Assembly: GCF_033115175.1 (NCBI RefSeq)
Contig: NC_084845.1
Coordinates: forward strand, 1,490,501 to 1,554,500
Length of the DNA: 64,000 nucleotides
Direction: 5' to 3'
Source of the DNA: Lepus europaeus
Lineage: Eukaryota > Chordata > Mammalia > Lagomorpha > Leporidae
Positions within the stretch are counted from its first letter, which is position 1, and each line of letters opens with the position of its first letter. This document shows, piece by piece, positions 31,078 through 52,600 of this stretch. The notes below the pieces were generated by a model. It worked only from the letters and a program-made list of their open reading frames with translations, had not been told where the DNA came from and did no database searches. A program made the translations under genes and the position numbers.

Positions 31078-31890
31078 CAAAACTACATCAGCCAACATGG
31101 TGCTCAGTGTATAAAAAGAATATTTCTGAAACTTACATTGAATGGGAAGGTAAAGAAAATTGATGGATGTAAGGTTCCTATAACATCAAAGTGCTAAATT
31201 ATAGATATCATTGAACTGTGATTACACATACATTATAATAATTAGAACCAGCACTAAAAAATACAAACAGATATACTAAAAATATCAAATAGAATTCTAA
31301 AAGTTGTTGATGCAAATCACAAGACAAAGACATAAAGACAGGAATAATAAACAGAATACAAAAACAATCCAATCATAAAAGGGTAGATGTAAGTGCTAAC
31401 ATATCAATAATTATTTTAATCTTAAAAGGTCTAAATATACCAATTAAGACAGACATGCAAAATGGATAGGATGATCCAAGAACATGCTGATCATAAAAAA
31501 AAAGTTACTTCAAATGCAATAATAAAGGTAAAGCTTAAACTGAAACAGTGAAAAAAGTTAAAGCCTGAAAACATTAATCAGAAAGTGCAGGAGTAAAGTA
31601 TACTTCAGGACCAAGTAACGTTAACAGGAGCTGGGGGGGCGGGGGGGAGCCACTACATAATGATACAAGGATCAATACACCAAGAAGGCAAAGCAAGGCT
31701 ACATGTGTATGTATCAAAATTACAGCTTTGAATTAAGTAGATACATATAACTTAAAGGAAGGCTAACTCTCTAATAGTTAAGGACTTCAACATTCCATTC
31801 TGAGCAAGTGATAGAAATACTAGACAGTAAGCCAGCAAAGATATATAATATCTGAGTACACCATCAATCAATGAACAGAAATTTCACCCA

Positions 31891-32181
31891 GGGGCCAGCG
31901 CTGTGGCATAGCGGCTAAAGCCGGTTCAAGGCCCAGCTGCTCCACTTCCAATCCAGCTCTCTGCTGCGGCCTGGGAAAGCAATGGAAGATGGCCCAAGTC
32001 CTTGGGCCCCTGCACCTGCGTGAGAAGACCTGGAAGAAGCTCCTGGTTCCTGGCTTCGGATTGGCGTAGCTCTGGCTGCCAATTGGGGAGTGAACCACTG
32101 GATGGAAGACTCTCTCTCTCTCTGCCTCTCCTGTGTAACTCTGACTTTCAAATAAATAAATAAATCTTTAAAAAAAAAAAT
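31891..32181 (+). mobile_element. C-repeat SINE inside the old L1, internal deletion
   Basis: GCTAAAGCC jumps straight to GGTTCAAGGCC, losing the CATCCCATATGGG segment. Confidence 0.88.
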
Positions 32182-32348
32182 GTCATCCAGTGAAAACAGA
32201 CTACACATTCTTTCAAGCAGCCATATATAACAAGACAGACCACCAAATTCTGGGACATTTTAAAAAGTCAACAAATTTAAAGTGAGAGAGCAAATGCAAA
32301 AACACACTAATAATCAATAAGAAACAGCAGGAAATACTGCAAATACTA

Positions 32349-32655
32349 GGGGGGTCAGCTTTGTGGCACAGTGGATTAGGCTGCCTGTGACACCAGCATC
32401 CCACATCAGAATGCCAGTTAAAGTCCTGGCTACTCTGCTTCCAATCCAGCTCCTGCCAATGTGCCTGGAGGAGGCAGTGGAAAATGGCCCTGCCACCCAT
32501 GTGGGACACCTGATGGAATTCTTGGTACCTGGCTTTGGTCTGGCCCAGACCTGGCTGTTACAGCCATTCAGGGAGTGAACTAGATGAAAGCGTGAGCATG
32601 CTCTCTCTGTTGACCTGCCTTTCAAATAAATAGATCTTACATTTACAAAAAGGAA
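32349..32655 (+). mobile_element. C-repeat SINE inside the old L1
   Basis: Head GGGTCAGCTTTGTGGCACAG; diverged. Confidence 0.82.
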
Positions 32656-32798
32656 AAACACCCTCAAATTAATAATCTAAAGATCCACTTCAAGAAATTA
32701 TTAATAGCCAAGAACATAAAACATAAGGGTATAAAGAGCAGAAATCAGTGTACTAAGAAAACATAGAGGAAAAATCAGTGATGTAATGTATTGGTTCT

Positions 32799-33125
32799 TT
32801 TTTTGTTTTTTTAAAGACCTTTATTTATTTGACAGGTAAAGTTACAGTGAGAGAGAAAGGTCTTCTGTTGGTTCACTCCCCAAATGGCCACAATGCAGGA
32901 GCTATGCTGATCCGAAGCCAGGAGTCAGGTGCCTCCTCCTGGTCTCCCACGTCAGTGCAGGGGCCCAAGCAATTGGGCCATCCTCCACGGCCCTCCTGGG
33001 ACACAGCAGAGCTGGACTGGGAGAGGAGCAATCGGGACAGAATCCAGTGCCCCGACCAGGACTAGAACCTGGAGTGCTGGCGCCGCAGGCAGAGGATTAG
33101 CCTAATGAGCTGCAGTGCTGGCAGA
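32799..33125 (-). mobile_element. C-repeat SINE, second subfamily, inside the old L1
   Basis: GACCAGGACTAGAACCTGG and TGGCGCCGCAGGC; ATTGGTTCTT at both flanks. Confidence 0.88.
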
Positions 33126-34204
33126 ACATTGGTTCTTTAACATAACAAATGATATTGATAAATGTCTAAGAAGAATGATAAAGATCAAGAAAATGGATAC
33201 ATTTTGTGGGCCAACTTTGTGGCACAATGGGTTAACAGGATGGATACATTTATAATATCAGAATAAAAGGGACTATAAGTAAACATCCTGATGTCATCAA
33301 CAGGATAATAAAGGAATGCTTGAAACAATGCTGCAAATTAGAAATTACAATTGTTACAATTCCTTGAAAAGAACTATGATAATTCATCCAGTATGAAACA
33401 TTCTGAATAGTTCTAAACTTATTAAATAAAATACATAATCTAAAAACCAAAAGAAAGAGTCTATAGGTCCAAATAGTCCACTGGAGAATGCTACCACATA
33501 TCAAACAACACCAGCTCTACAGACTGTCTTTCAGATAATTGAAGAGAGAGTATCTTCCAATTCAGGAGTGTGTGAGTGGGATGGCTACCTGGACATTAAA
33601 ACAAGACAATGACAGCAATTTCACTGATGAAATTAGAAGAAAGTACTAACAAATGCAACATGTAATATAATAAAAAACTATTCCACATAGCCAAGTGGTG
33701 CTTACTCCCAGGATGAAAGGCTGGCTCACTACCTAAAACTCAATGCAGTACATCACAACAGACAACTGAGTAACTGCATGATCACAGCAACCGATGGAGA
33801 AAAAGTTTCTGACAAAATCCAAGTCACTAAAAAGAAACTCAGTAAAATACTAGGGTAAACTTTCTGAACTTGAATGAAAACTGTATGAGAAAATTTATAA
33901 CATCGTACTAATGAGAGACTGAACATTTTTGCCCAGTATCACAAACCAGGTATGGAAGATTTCTTACTATCCCTATTTGGCATCATAGTGGAAATCATAC
34001 TGAAAGAAGTAACTCAAGAAAAATAAAGGTACACAGATGGGAAAGAGGAAATACAAGTGTCTCTATTTGCATATCACATCTCCACACATAAAGTCCCAAG
34101 GATTCTCTGAAAAGAAGTAGAAACCTACAAGCGAATTTAGCAAGGTTGTAGGATGTCAAAAATTTTTAAAGTGATATTTCTGTATATGATCAAATACCAT
34201 GTAA

Positions 34205-34532
34205 AACTTTTTATAATACTTATTTATTTGAAAGGCAGAGTGACACAGATGGAAAGACTAGAGAAACCTCCCATCTAATGGTTTACTCCTCAAATGCCCA
34301 TGACAGCCAGCGCCGGGCCAGGCCAAAGCCAGGATGCAGGAACTCTATCCTAAGTCTCCCACTTGAGTGGCAGGGTACCAAGCACTTGGGGCATCATCTG
34401 TTGCCTTCCCAGTAACTTTATCAGAATGATGGATTGGGACTGGAGCAGCCAGGACCCAAATTAACACATCCAATATGGGATGTTGGTGCTACAAGTAGCA
34501 GCTTACCTGACTACACCACAATGGTGCTCCAC
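34205..34532 (-). mobile_element. Diverged C-repeat SINE inside the old L1
   Basis: CTTATTTATTTGAAAGGCAG at the left; head end ACACCACAATGGTGCTCC. Confidence 0.8.
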
Positions 34533-34990
34533 CATGTGAAGACTTAAGCTTTGTATATAAATATCATTTATAATCACTCAAAGAAAAAATGAAGCTATAA
34601 ATCTAATTTGAAATGTACAGAAGCTATACCCTGTGTGTTATATAAGAGAATGAAATAAAACAAGGAATACTTAGATACTTCCATGTTCATGAACTAGAAT
34701 ACTGAACACAATAAAGCTGATTCTCAACAGAGTGATCCACAGATTTAACATATTTTGTACTGAAATCTGAGGATGATTTCTTTGTAAAAACAGAAAATCT
34801 AAACCTAAAGTGTTTATGGAAGGTCAGAGGAGCTAAGAATGCAAAATCAATTTTAAATAGGAACAAGACAATCACTTACCCAATTTTAAGATTTACCACA
34901 TAGCTACAGCAATCAAATATACAATCAAATTGGGATCAAGAAAGTATTCTGAATGTTTTGTGTTTAAAACCACATACTTCTTTTCTAAAA

Positions 34991-35529
34991 ATCAAATAGT
35001 TTAAGTGGTACAATAAAATGTGCCCATTCATATGTTTCCTTGGCTCCTTACATATAAGTACTTTAGAACTCAAGTCTTCATATTTCTCATGAAAATTGTG
35101 TCCCACAAGAAGAGAAACAATGTTGTGGAACATGGAAGATACCTGGTAAGTTTCCAAATGTTCCTACAATATTCTACCTCTCTTGACCCTAGGCCGCAAT
35201 GGATGCATACACAAGACACGCGTAGAGCACCAAGGCCCTCTTCCACACCAATAAACTAGGAACTCCATGATCTAGTGTCACAGACTCAGCACAACGCTGT
35301 GAAGCAGTGTTTGCATTTCATTTTCTCTTCTCTCCAATTATGATCTCTTTTTTATAAAAATTCCTGAGATAACATCGTATTGTAAGGAGAAAGAGGAAGT
35401 TTGGTTTTCCTATTTGCACAATAACTAGTGGGTCTCTCTGTGACTTCTTAGGAGAATAAGGCTTATAAGCTGGGTCAATTGCTAATAGAACCGTTTAGAT
35501 GACCAGTGATGTTCTGCAAATAGATTTTC
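34991..35529 (-). other. Probable 3' UTR and downstream flank of ZNF805-like gene
   Basis: Below the stop at 35530. No repeat recognised; the UTR end is not determined. Confidence 0.4.
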
Positions 35530-45629
<10,100 letters not shown>

Positions 45630-46477
45630 CCCGGGATCCTGAAGACCCAGCTGACCCCAGACTCCGGCTGACTGTCACACTCAGTCCTAACAGGGAGGCT
45701 CGCGGCTCTTTGCAACCCGCGGAAGTCAGCCTTAGACGCCCTCCTGCTCCTTTGCGAAGTGCTGCCAGGTGAGGGACCAAGGAACACCGCCGCCCTCCGC
45801 AAAGCCGGCGTGGACCGCACCGTCGCGGGCAGATGACGTTTACCTCCAAGGAGCCGGAAGTCCCGCCCCGGGCCCTGGGCCCGCAGGAAGCGCCCCGTCC
45901 TGAGCCTCATGGAGGTTCCCGGTGTTGTTCCTTCTTCGGCAATGTAGTTTTTTCTGTACTAACAACCGACAAAGGAGGGCGTTCTAGAGTCGGATTTTTA
46001 GTGTAAAAGACGCCACAGACCCAGGGCTTCTTCTCATACCTGTCAACAGTGGGCACAACTCACAACTCGGGGGCACCAAGGCGCGAAACAAGGTTATCCT
46101 GGGGACATAGAGGTGCGCAAGAGGCAGGAATATCCTGGGGTGAGGGCAAGGGTAAAGGCAGGAGCCAGACCTGCACTGGGCCCCTGACTTCCACTTGCAT
46201 CTTCTCTTAATTGGTACACAGATAACAGACCAAGTAACCCCCAAAGGCAAGAAGCCTGCTGTCCCGCCCTGGCCGACTGCAGAAGCCCAGCCTGCGCTCT
46301 CTCGGAGGTACCTGCCTTGGGACCACTCCACCCTCACGTAGTGCAGGGACGTCTGAGGAGGGCACTTGTCCCCCCACCCCCAACCTGTAGTCGTGCAGTC
46401 CACGGTTTCAGTTACCCACGGCCAACCAACCTGAAACTATTAAGTGGAAATTCTAGAAATGAACAATTCTTAAAGCA

Positions 46478-46759
46478 ATTTTTAAAAAGTTTATAATTAT
46501 TTGAATCGTAGAGTTACAGAGATGGAGAGACAAAGGTCTTTGATCCGCTGGTTCACTCCCCAAATGGCCACAAAGGCCAGTGCTGCACCAATCAGAAGCC
46601 AGAAACTTCTTCCAGGTCTCCCACGCCGAGACTTGGGCCATCTTCTACTTTCCCAGGGCATAACAGAGTTGGATCAGAAGTGGAGCAGCCAAGACGCAAA
46701 CTGGCACCCATGTGGGATGCTGGCACTGGCTTTACCAGCTAAGCCAAAGCGCTGGCCCC
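46478..46759 (-). mobile_element. C-repeat SINE
   Basis: AGTTTATAATTATTTGAATC left end; head GCGCTGGCCCC. Confidence 0.87.
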
Positions 46760-46936
46760 TCAAAAGTGTTTTCAACGGATAATTTCAACTCCTTGTACAG
46801 ATATCATTGCAATTACAAATGAAATTATAAAACATTTCCCAGCAGGATGAGGTCATGGACACCAGGGACCTGTTCACTTGGAATGTCACATAATAATCAA
46901 CCATAAGTGGGAACTGCTCAAAAGAAAGCCTTCTTT

Positions 46937-47224
46937 TCGAAGATTTATTTTGAAAGGCAAAGTTGAGAGAGAGACTGACTCTTCCATCCTCTAATTTGCT
47001 CCCCAAATAGACACAATGGCAGAGACTGAAGCCAGGAGCTTCTTTGGGGTCTCCCACATGGGTAGCAGGGGCCCAAGCACTTGGGCCATCTTCTGCTGAT
47101 TTCCCAGGTGCATTAGCAGGGAGATGGATTGGAAGTAGAGCAACCAGGACTCGAACTGACACCCATAAGGGATGCTAGCACCACACACAGTGGCTTTCCC
47201 CGCTATGCCACAGCACCAGTCCCA
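46937..47224 (-). mobile_element. C-repeat SINE
   Basis: CGAAGATTTATTTTGAAAGG left end; head CACAGCACCAGTCCC. Confidence 0.85.
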
Positions 47225-47566
47225 AGCCCTATTTCCTTGTGCCAAGTAAAGGACATATATGGTTATGACAGTGAAAACAGGGCAGGAAATATCAACAGAT
47301 TTAATTTTTAAAGTGGAGAAGCACTGAGTTGAATAAAGGAGTGGAAGTGGGATTCATGTCCTGGGAGAAACTATTTATAAAAAGAAAATGGAGAAATGTG
47401 TGTGGATTACCATGCAAGGAACACTGTTACTAATCACTGGCAATAGTAATATACCCCAATTGTAAAAGAGCCGTGCTTCTCCTTTTCATATGTGGATGAC
47501 TCTTAAATGACTTTGGGATGGGGTGTAGAACAGGCATTAGAGTCAGAATGTTCATTTATATTCCCT
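47225..47566. other. Intergenic DNA, unassigned
   Basis: Between the ZNF805-like promoter and the AURKC 3' end; no repeat recognised. Confidence 0.35.
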
Positions 47567-47785
47567 GTGTCACCAGTCCTGGCTGCTGCACTTCTGATCC
47601 AGCCCCCTGCTAAGGGGCTGGAAAAGCAATGTAAGAAGTGCTTAGACCCCTGCACTCATGAGACCTGGATGAAGCTCCTGGATCCTGCCTTCCACAGTCT
47701 GGCTGTTTCAGCCACTTGGGGAGTGAATCAGTAGATACCTCTTTCTCTGTCTCTCCCTCTATAACTTTTCAAATAATGAAAAAGC
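47567..47785 (+). mobile_element. C-repeat SINE, 5' truncated
   Basis: Begins GTCACCAGTCCTGGCTGC; tail TTCAAATAATG. Confidence 0.8.
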
Positions 47786-47828
47786 CAGCAGTGATATGCA
47801 GTAAAATATGTTTCAAAGGTGGCAGCAT

Positions 47829-48155
47829 GGGGCCAGCGTTGTGGTGTAGCAGGTAAAGCTGCATGCAGCACCGTCTTCCCATGTGGATGCCAATTATAGT
47901 CCTAGCTGCTCCACTTCCAATCCATCTTCCACTGCTTTTCCCTGCTAATGACCTGGGAAAAGCAGTTGAAGGTGACCCAAGCACTTGGGCCCCTGCCACT
48001 AATGTGGGAGACCTGGATGAAGCTCCTGGCTCTTGGCTTCAGCCTGGCTTAGCCCTAGCCATTGTGGTCATCTGAGGAGTGAAACCAGCAGATGGAAGAT
48101 CTCTCCTCTGCCTCTTCCCCCTTCTCTACAACCGTTTCAAGTGAATCTTAAAAGA
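47829..48155 (+). mobile_element. C-repeat SINE
   Basis: Head GGGGCCAGCGTTGTGGTGTA; repeats CCTGCTAATG near a CACTGCTTTTCC insertion. Confidence 0.87.
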
Positions 48156-48162
48156 CAACAGG

Positions 48163-48527
48163 GGGCCAGTGCAGCAGCTCAATAGGCTAATCCTCTGCCT
48201 GCGGCACTGGCACACCGGGTTCTAGTCCCAGTCAGGGCGCCGGATTCTGCCCTGGTTGCTCCTCTTCCAGTCCAGCTCTCTGCTATGGCCCGGGAAGGCA
48301 GTGGAGGATGACCCAAGTGCTTGGGCCCTGCACTTGCATGGGAGACCAGGAGACGCACCTGGCTCCTGGCTTCAGATCAGCTCTTGGCTTCGGATCAGTG
48401 CGGTGCGCTGGCCGCAGTGCACTGGCCGTAGTGGCCATTGAGGGATGAACCAATGGAAAAAACGAAGACCTTTCTTTCTCTCTCATTGTCCACTCTGCCA
48501 AACAAACAAACAAACAAAAAAAAACCT
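48163..48527 (+). mobile_element. C-repeat SINE, GC-rich subfamily, internal duplication
   Basis: TGGCTTCAGATCAGC is followed by TTGGCTTCGGATCAGTG, a 24-bp tandem duplication; (CAAA)n tail. Confidence 0.88.
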
Positions 48528-48528
48528 C

Positions 48529-48822
48529 AGGGGCCAGTGCTGTGGTATAGTGGGTAAAGCTGCCACTTGCAGTACTGGCATTCCATGTGGGCACCAAGTC
48601 CCAGCTGCTCCACTTCTGATCTAGCTCTCTGCTATGGCCTGGGAAAGCAGAAGATGGCCCAAGTACTTGGGCCCCTGCACCTGTGTGGGTGACCGGAAGA
48701 AGCTCCTGACTCTTGGCTTTGGATCAGCCCAACTCTGGCCATTGCAGCCATTTGGGAAGTGAACCAGCAGATGGACAATCTCTCTAACGCTGCCTCTCAA
48801 ATAAATCAATCTTCAAAAACAA
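48529..48822 (+). mobile_element. C-repeat SINE
   Basis: Head AGGGGCCAGTGCTGTGGTAT directly after the previous tail: three SINEs in a row, same strand. Confidence 0.88.
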
Positions 48823-49024
48823 ATGGTGGCAACATGTTGGTACCAGTACAGAGTGGACATTTGGATTGTTGAAAGTAATGTCTTACAAATGACATACTCA
48901 TGAAAATGTGAAACGTTAAGTTATGCAAAGAAGCCACTAATGACATGCAATCCTGGGGTGTTTATCTGCAGTGAATAGCATTAGTTTTCAAGGAGTTTCC
49001 ACATGAAATAAAGATTCTACTGAG

Positions 49025-49290
49025 GAGCAGGCATTGTGGCACAGTGGGTTAAGCCATCAGCAGGGATGCTTCTCTGCTTTGGATCCAACTTCCTGTTAAT
49101 GCACCTGGGAAGGGCAGCAGATGATGGCATAGATACTTGGGTTCCTGTGGCCATATGGGAAACCCACATGGAGTTCCTGGCTCTTGCACGGCCCAGCCCT
49201 GGCTTGTGCAGGCACTTGGGGAGTGAACCAGTGGACAGAAACACTCTGACAGTCACTGTAACTCTTTCAAATAAATATTTTTCAAAATTT
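49025..49290 (+). mobile_element. C-repeat SINE just below the AURKC 3' end
   Basis: GAGCAGGCATTGTGGCACAG head; it lacks the CATCCCATATGGG block. Confidence 0.82.
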
Positions 49291-49334
49291 TACTGTATCA
49301 CACACCAACTCAGCTGGTACTAAACGACTCAGCT

Positions 49335-49340
49335 TTTATT
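49335..49340 (-). terminator. AURKC: Probable AURKC polyadenylation signal
   Basis: TTTATT on the plus strand, AATAAA on the coding strand, about 100 nt past the stop. A short 3' UTR is usual for AURKC. The nearby SINE (49025-49290) lies just beyond the expected cleavage point. Confidence 0.6.
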
Positions 49341-49441
49341 TATATCTTGCATCTTAAAAAGGAAACAAACAAACAAAAAATAGATGAGTTAGCAGAGCCA
49401 GGAGAGCTCCCTGCACAAATGCAGACAGAGGCAGACGGGAT

Positions 49442-49612
49442 TCAGGAAGCTGGATGAGCACAAGGAGGCAGCACCCTCCGGGAGTGGGCCTGGACCCAGG
49501 GGTGCCTCAGGATCTGGGCCAGGGGCAGCCGCTCTGACGGCTGGTACCTCAGAAGCCTGGATATCAAGTCTCGGGCTCCCAAAGACATTGTTACAGGAAA
49601 CTTCACATCCAC
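49442..49612 (-). CDS. AURKC: AURKC exon 6, C-terminus
   Basis: 171 bp of coding sequence; acceptor CTCATCAG. Encodes [20 protein letters not shown] to the end, [14 protein letters not shown] and stop. Confidence 0.97.
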   Translation of the reverse strand: MDVKFPVTMSLGARDLISRLLRYQPSERLPLAQILRHPWVQAHSRRVLPPCAHPAS

Positions 49613-52600
49613 CTGATGAGGACAGGAAAGAAAAAGAAAAGCCTGGTTAATGTTGTCCCTGCTCATTGAGTCTTTAAGGCACCGCCTGGACCTTTGTAGA
49701 CAACCTTGTATGTCTGCCCCATATCCTACAGGCCCCGCAGCCACCACCAAGCAGCTTCCCCATGAATCCTCAAGTATGTGGGCCTCTCACCTTAAGGATG
49801 CGTCTGTATGTCTCAGTGTGAGAGACGCTCTCGAAGGGTGGATTTCCCACCAGCAGCTCATAGCAGAGCACCCCGATGCACCACAAGTCCACCTTCTCAT
49901 CATACGTTCTCCCCTCAATCATTTCTGGGGGCAAGTAATCCAGAGTGCCACACATCGTCTTTCTCCTAGAGGACGGCAGAGATTTCTGGAGCTCTGTGCA
50001 GGGTCCCAGGATGAGAAATTCTCCTTCCCCAGCTTCCTGCATGATGGGGAGACTAGGACAACCTGAATAGTCACCTCCCAAGCATGAAGGTTGGGAGACA
50101 CCAACTTTTAATATGGATTAAGGTTCGGAGAAGACAAAGCCTGGAACCCACTAATTCCACATTTTGCAATTATTTGTAAAATTATTTAATCCATGACACA
50201 GAATCGCTTCAGGAGAATATTCTCAGAATCAAGAAAGATCTGGAGGCTGGAGCTGTGGCATAGTGGCTAAACCTCTGCCTTCAGCGCGGGCATCCCATAT
50301 GGGTACTGGTTCGTGTCGCTCCTCTTCCAATCCAGCTCTCTGCTATGGCCTGGGAAAGCAGTAAAAGATGGCCCAAGTGCTTGGGCCCCTGAAATCACAT
50401 GGCAGATCCAAAGAAGCTCCTGGCTCCTGGTTTCGGATTGGCCCAGCTCTGGCCATTGCAGCCATAAGGGGAGTGAACCAGCAGATAGAAGACCTTTCTC
50501 TCTGTCTTTCCCTCTCTGTAACTCTACCTTTCAAATTAATAAATAAAATATTTTTTAGAAATCCAAAAAATAAAGATCTGGCAGTCGTTACTGTGGCACA
50601 GGGGGTTAAGCCACCATTTGCAATGTGGGTATTCTATATAGGAGCACCAGTTTGAGTCCTAGTTGTTAAATGTTTTATTCATTCATTTAAGACATAGAAT
50701 TACAGACAAAGAGAAGGACAGAGAGAGAGGTCTCCCATCCACTGGTTCACTCCCCAGATGGCTGCAATGGCCAGAGCTGAGCCATTGCCAGGAGCCAGAA
50801 GCTTGTTTTGGGTCTCCCACATGGGTGCAGAGGCCCAAGGACTTGAGCCATCTTCCACTGCTTTCCCAGGCCATAAGTAGAGAGCTGGACTGGAAGAGGA
50901 GCAGCTGGGACTCAAATCAGCATCCATATGGGACACCAGCACTGTAGGCAGAGGCTTAGCCTACAATGTGCCTGGGAAAGCAATGAAAGATGACCCAAGT
51001 ATTTGCTGTTTCAGGCACTTGGGAGTGAACCAGAGGATGGTAGATATTGCTATGTCTTTCCCTCTGCCAAAGGTTGGAACGAAGGGAGAGAAGGAGGGAT
51101 GGAGGGGGGAGAAGGAGGAAGAGATAGAGATCTGGAACAAATTGATGGTACATCAAGAGAACTACATAAATTATGATTTATTCATCAAGAAAAAACACAC
51201 TCCTGGGAATTATGGAGAAAATGCTCTTCAATTTTTTTTTTATATGGGACCTTATTGGTCAAATTATATATTAATGAAGATAAGGAATAAATGCGCCACA
51301 TTCTTTACATCTACAAATACATAGTAAACATATGTATTTGGGGAAAAAAGTACTCAAATACATATCTAGGTTTGTATATAGGTTTTGCAAAGTGGAATAC
51401 ATTCAAATGGATCATTTGTAAGTGGTCCCTACTACCACGTGACCCACCTGAGAGAGAGGGTGTGCACAGACCAGCCAAAGTCGGCAATCTTCACCTCGCC
51501 CCTGAATCCCAGCAGCAGATTCTCTGGCTTAATGTCCCTGTGAATCACCTTCTTGCCATGGCAGTAGGTCAGTGCATCTGCCAACTCCTCCATTATCTGT
51601 GTGAATGAAGAAAAAGCACTCCGGAAGGGAAGCTGGCCACAATTCCCCTTTACAGTAGTATTCATCATGAATGTGAGCATAGTAGAATCTTTTAATTCTT
51701 GGATACTAATGCCAATGCTTCCTTTTTTTGGTCCCCAGTATCTCCTTTTAACAGCACCATAGTTACTGTCGGGGAAGGACCTATGCTGAGCCAACTGGAT
51801 GATGTCACAAAGGACCAGAGTTCTGAGGGAATACTACAGCATCCAGAAGAAGGGTGATTCAAAGCAAGTCGACCCAACCACTACCACTGGATGACCACGG
51901 CTATGTTCCTTTTCTGGAGCCCTCTAGAAATCTCTTCTACCAATTCTAATCTAGTTCTACTCCTTTATACAGAGAATTTCCTCATAGACATTCATTATGT
52001 TTCTTTGCATGACCTCGTGAAGATAGATTTTGTTGTTTACAAATATCAGCTTTGCACAGGATAAACTGTGTAAGGAGCCGCGGGAAACCCTGTGCAGTGC
52101 ATCTTTCTGCTGCATCTGGAAAGGAACAGATCAACCATCTGCACAGAGCGCCCCCAGCCTCCACGCTCCCACCTCACCGTGGCTGCACGCTGCTCATCTA
52201 ACGTGTGGCATTTCTGCAGCTCTTTGTAGAGCTCTCCCCGTGGAGCATATTCCAGAATCAGGTATATCCGACGAGCATCGTGGAAGTAGTTGTACAGGCG
52301 CAGGATGTTTGGATGTCTGAAAAAGGGGCAGAGGAAGGGTCAGACTTCTCCCTGAGGCCTCACACCATCCCATTTCCGAAAGTTAAGCGAGTGGTGGATA
52401 AACAGCCCGACCTGGGAGCGCGTGAGGGAAGAGCCAGGCACCAACACCTCGACCGGGCTGTCTGGCAAGGAGGAAGCTTTGCATGCTGTAAGTGGGACGA
52501 GCTGCAGAGAACACCTGGAAGGTGAGCCAAGGAGCTTATCTGGGGCAGTGCAGGGTGCAGACGCCACAGCAGGCGGCGGGGAGCGGGGGAGCAGGGAGCA

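Larger units (their letters stand above)
30396..34990 (+). mobile_element. Degenerate old L1, about 4 kb, broken by SINEs
   Basis: Segments between SINEs run in order along an L1: AATCCTATATCCCACAAAA and CAGGCCAACCCAGAAGA near 30.5 kb, GTGCTAACATATCAATAAT at 31.4, TACATAATGATACAAGGATC at 31.65, GGACTTCAACATTCC at 31.78, CATTCTTTCAAGCAGCC at 32.2, CCCAGGATGAAAGGCTGGC at 33.7, CTCTATTTGCATATCACAT (eroded reverse-transcriptase region) at 34.06, and a TACCACATAGCTACAGCAAT 3' part at 34.9. No frame survives, so it cannot encode a working transposase machinery. Confidence 0.82.
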
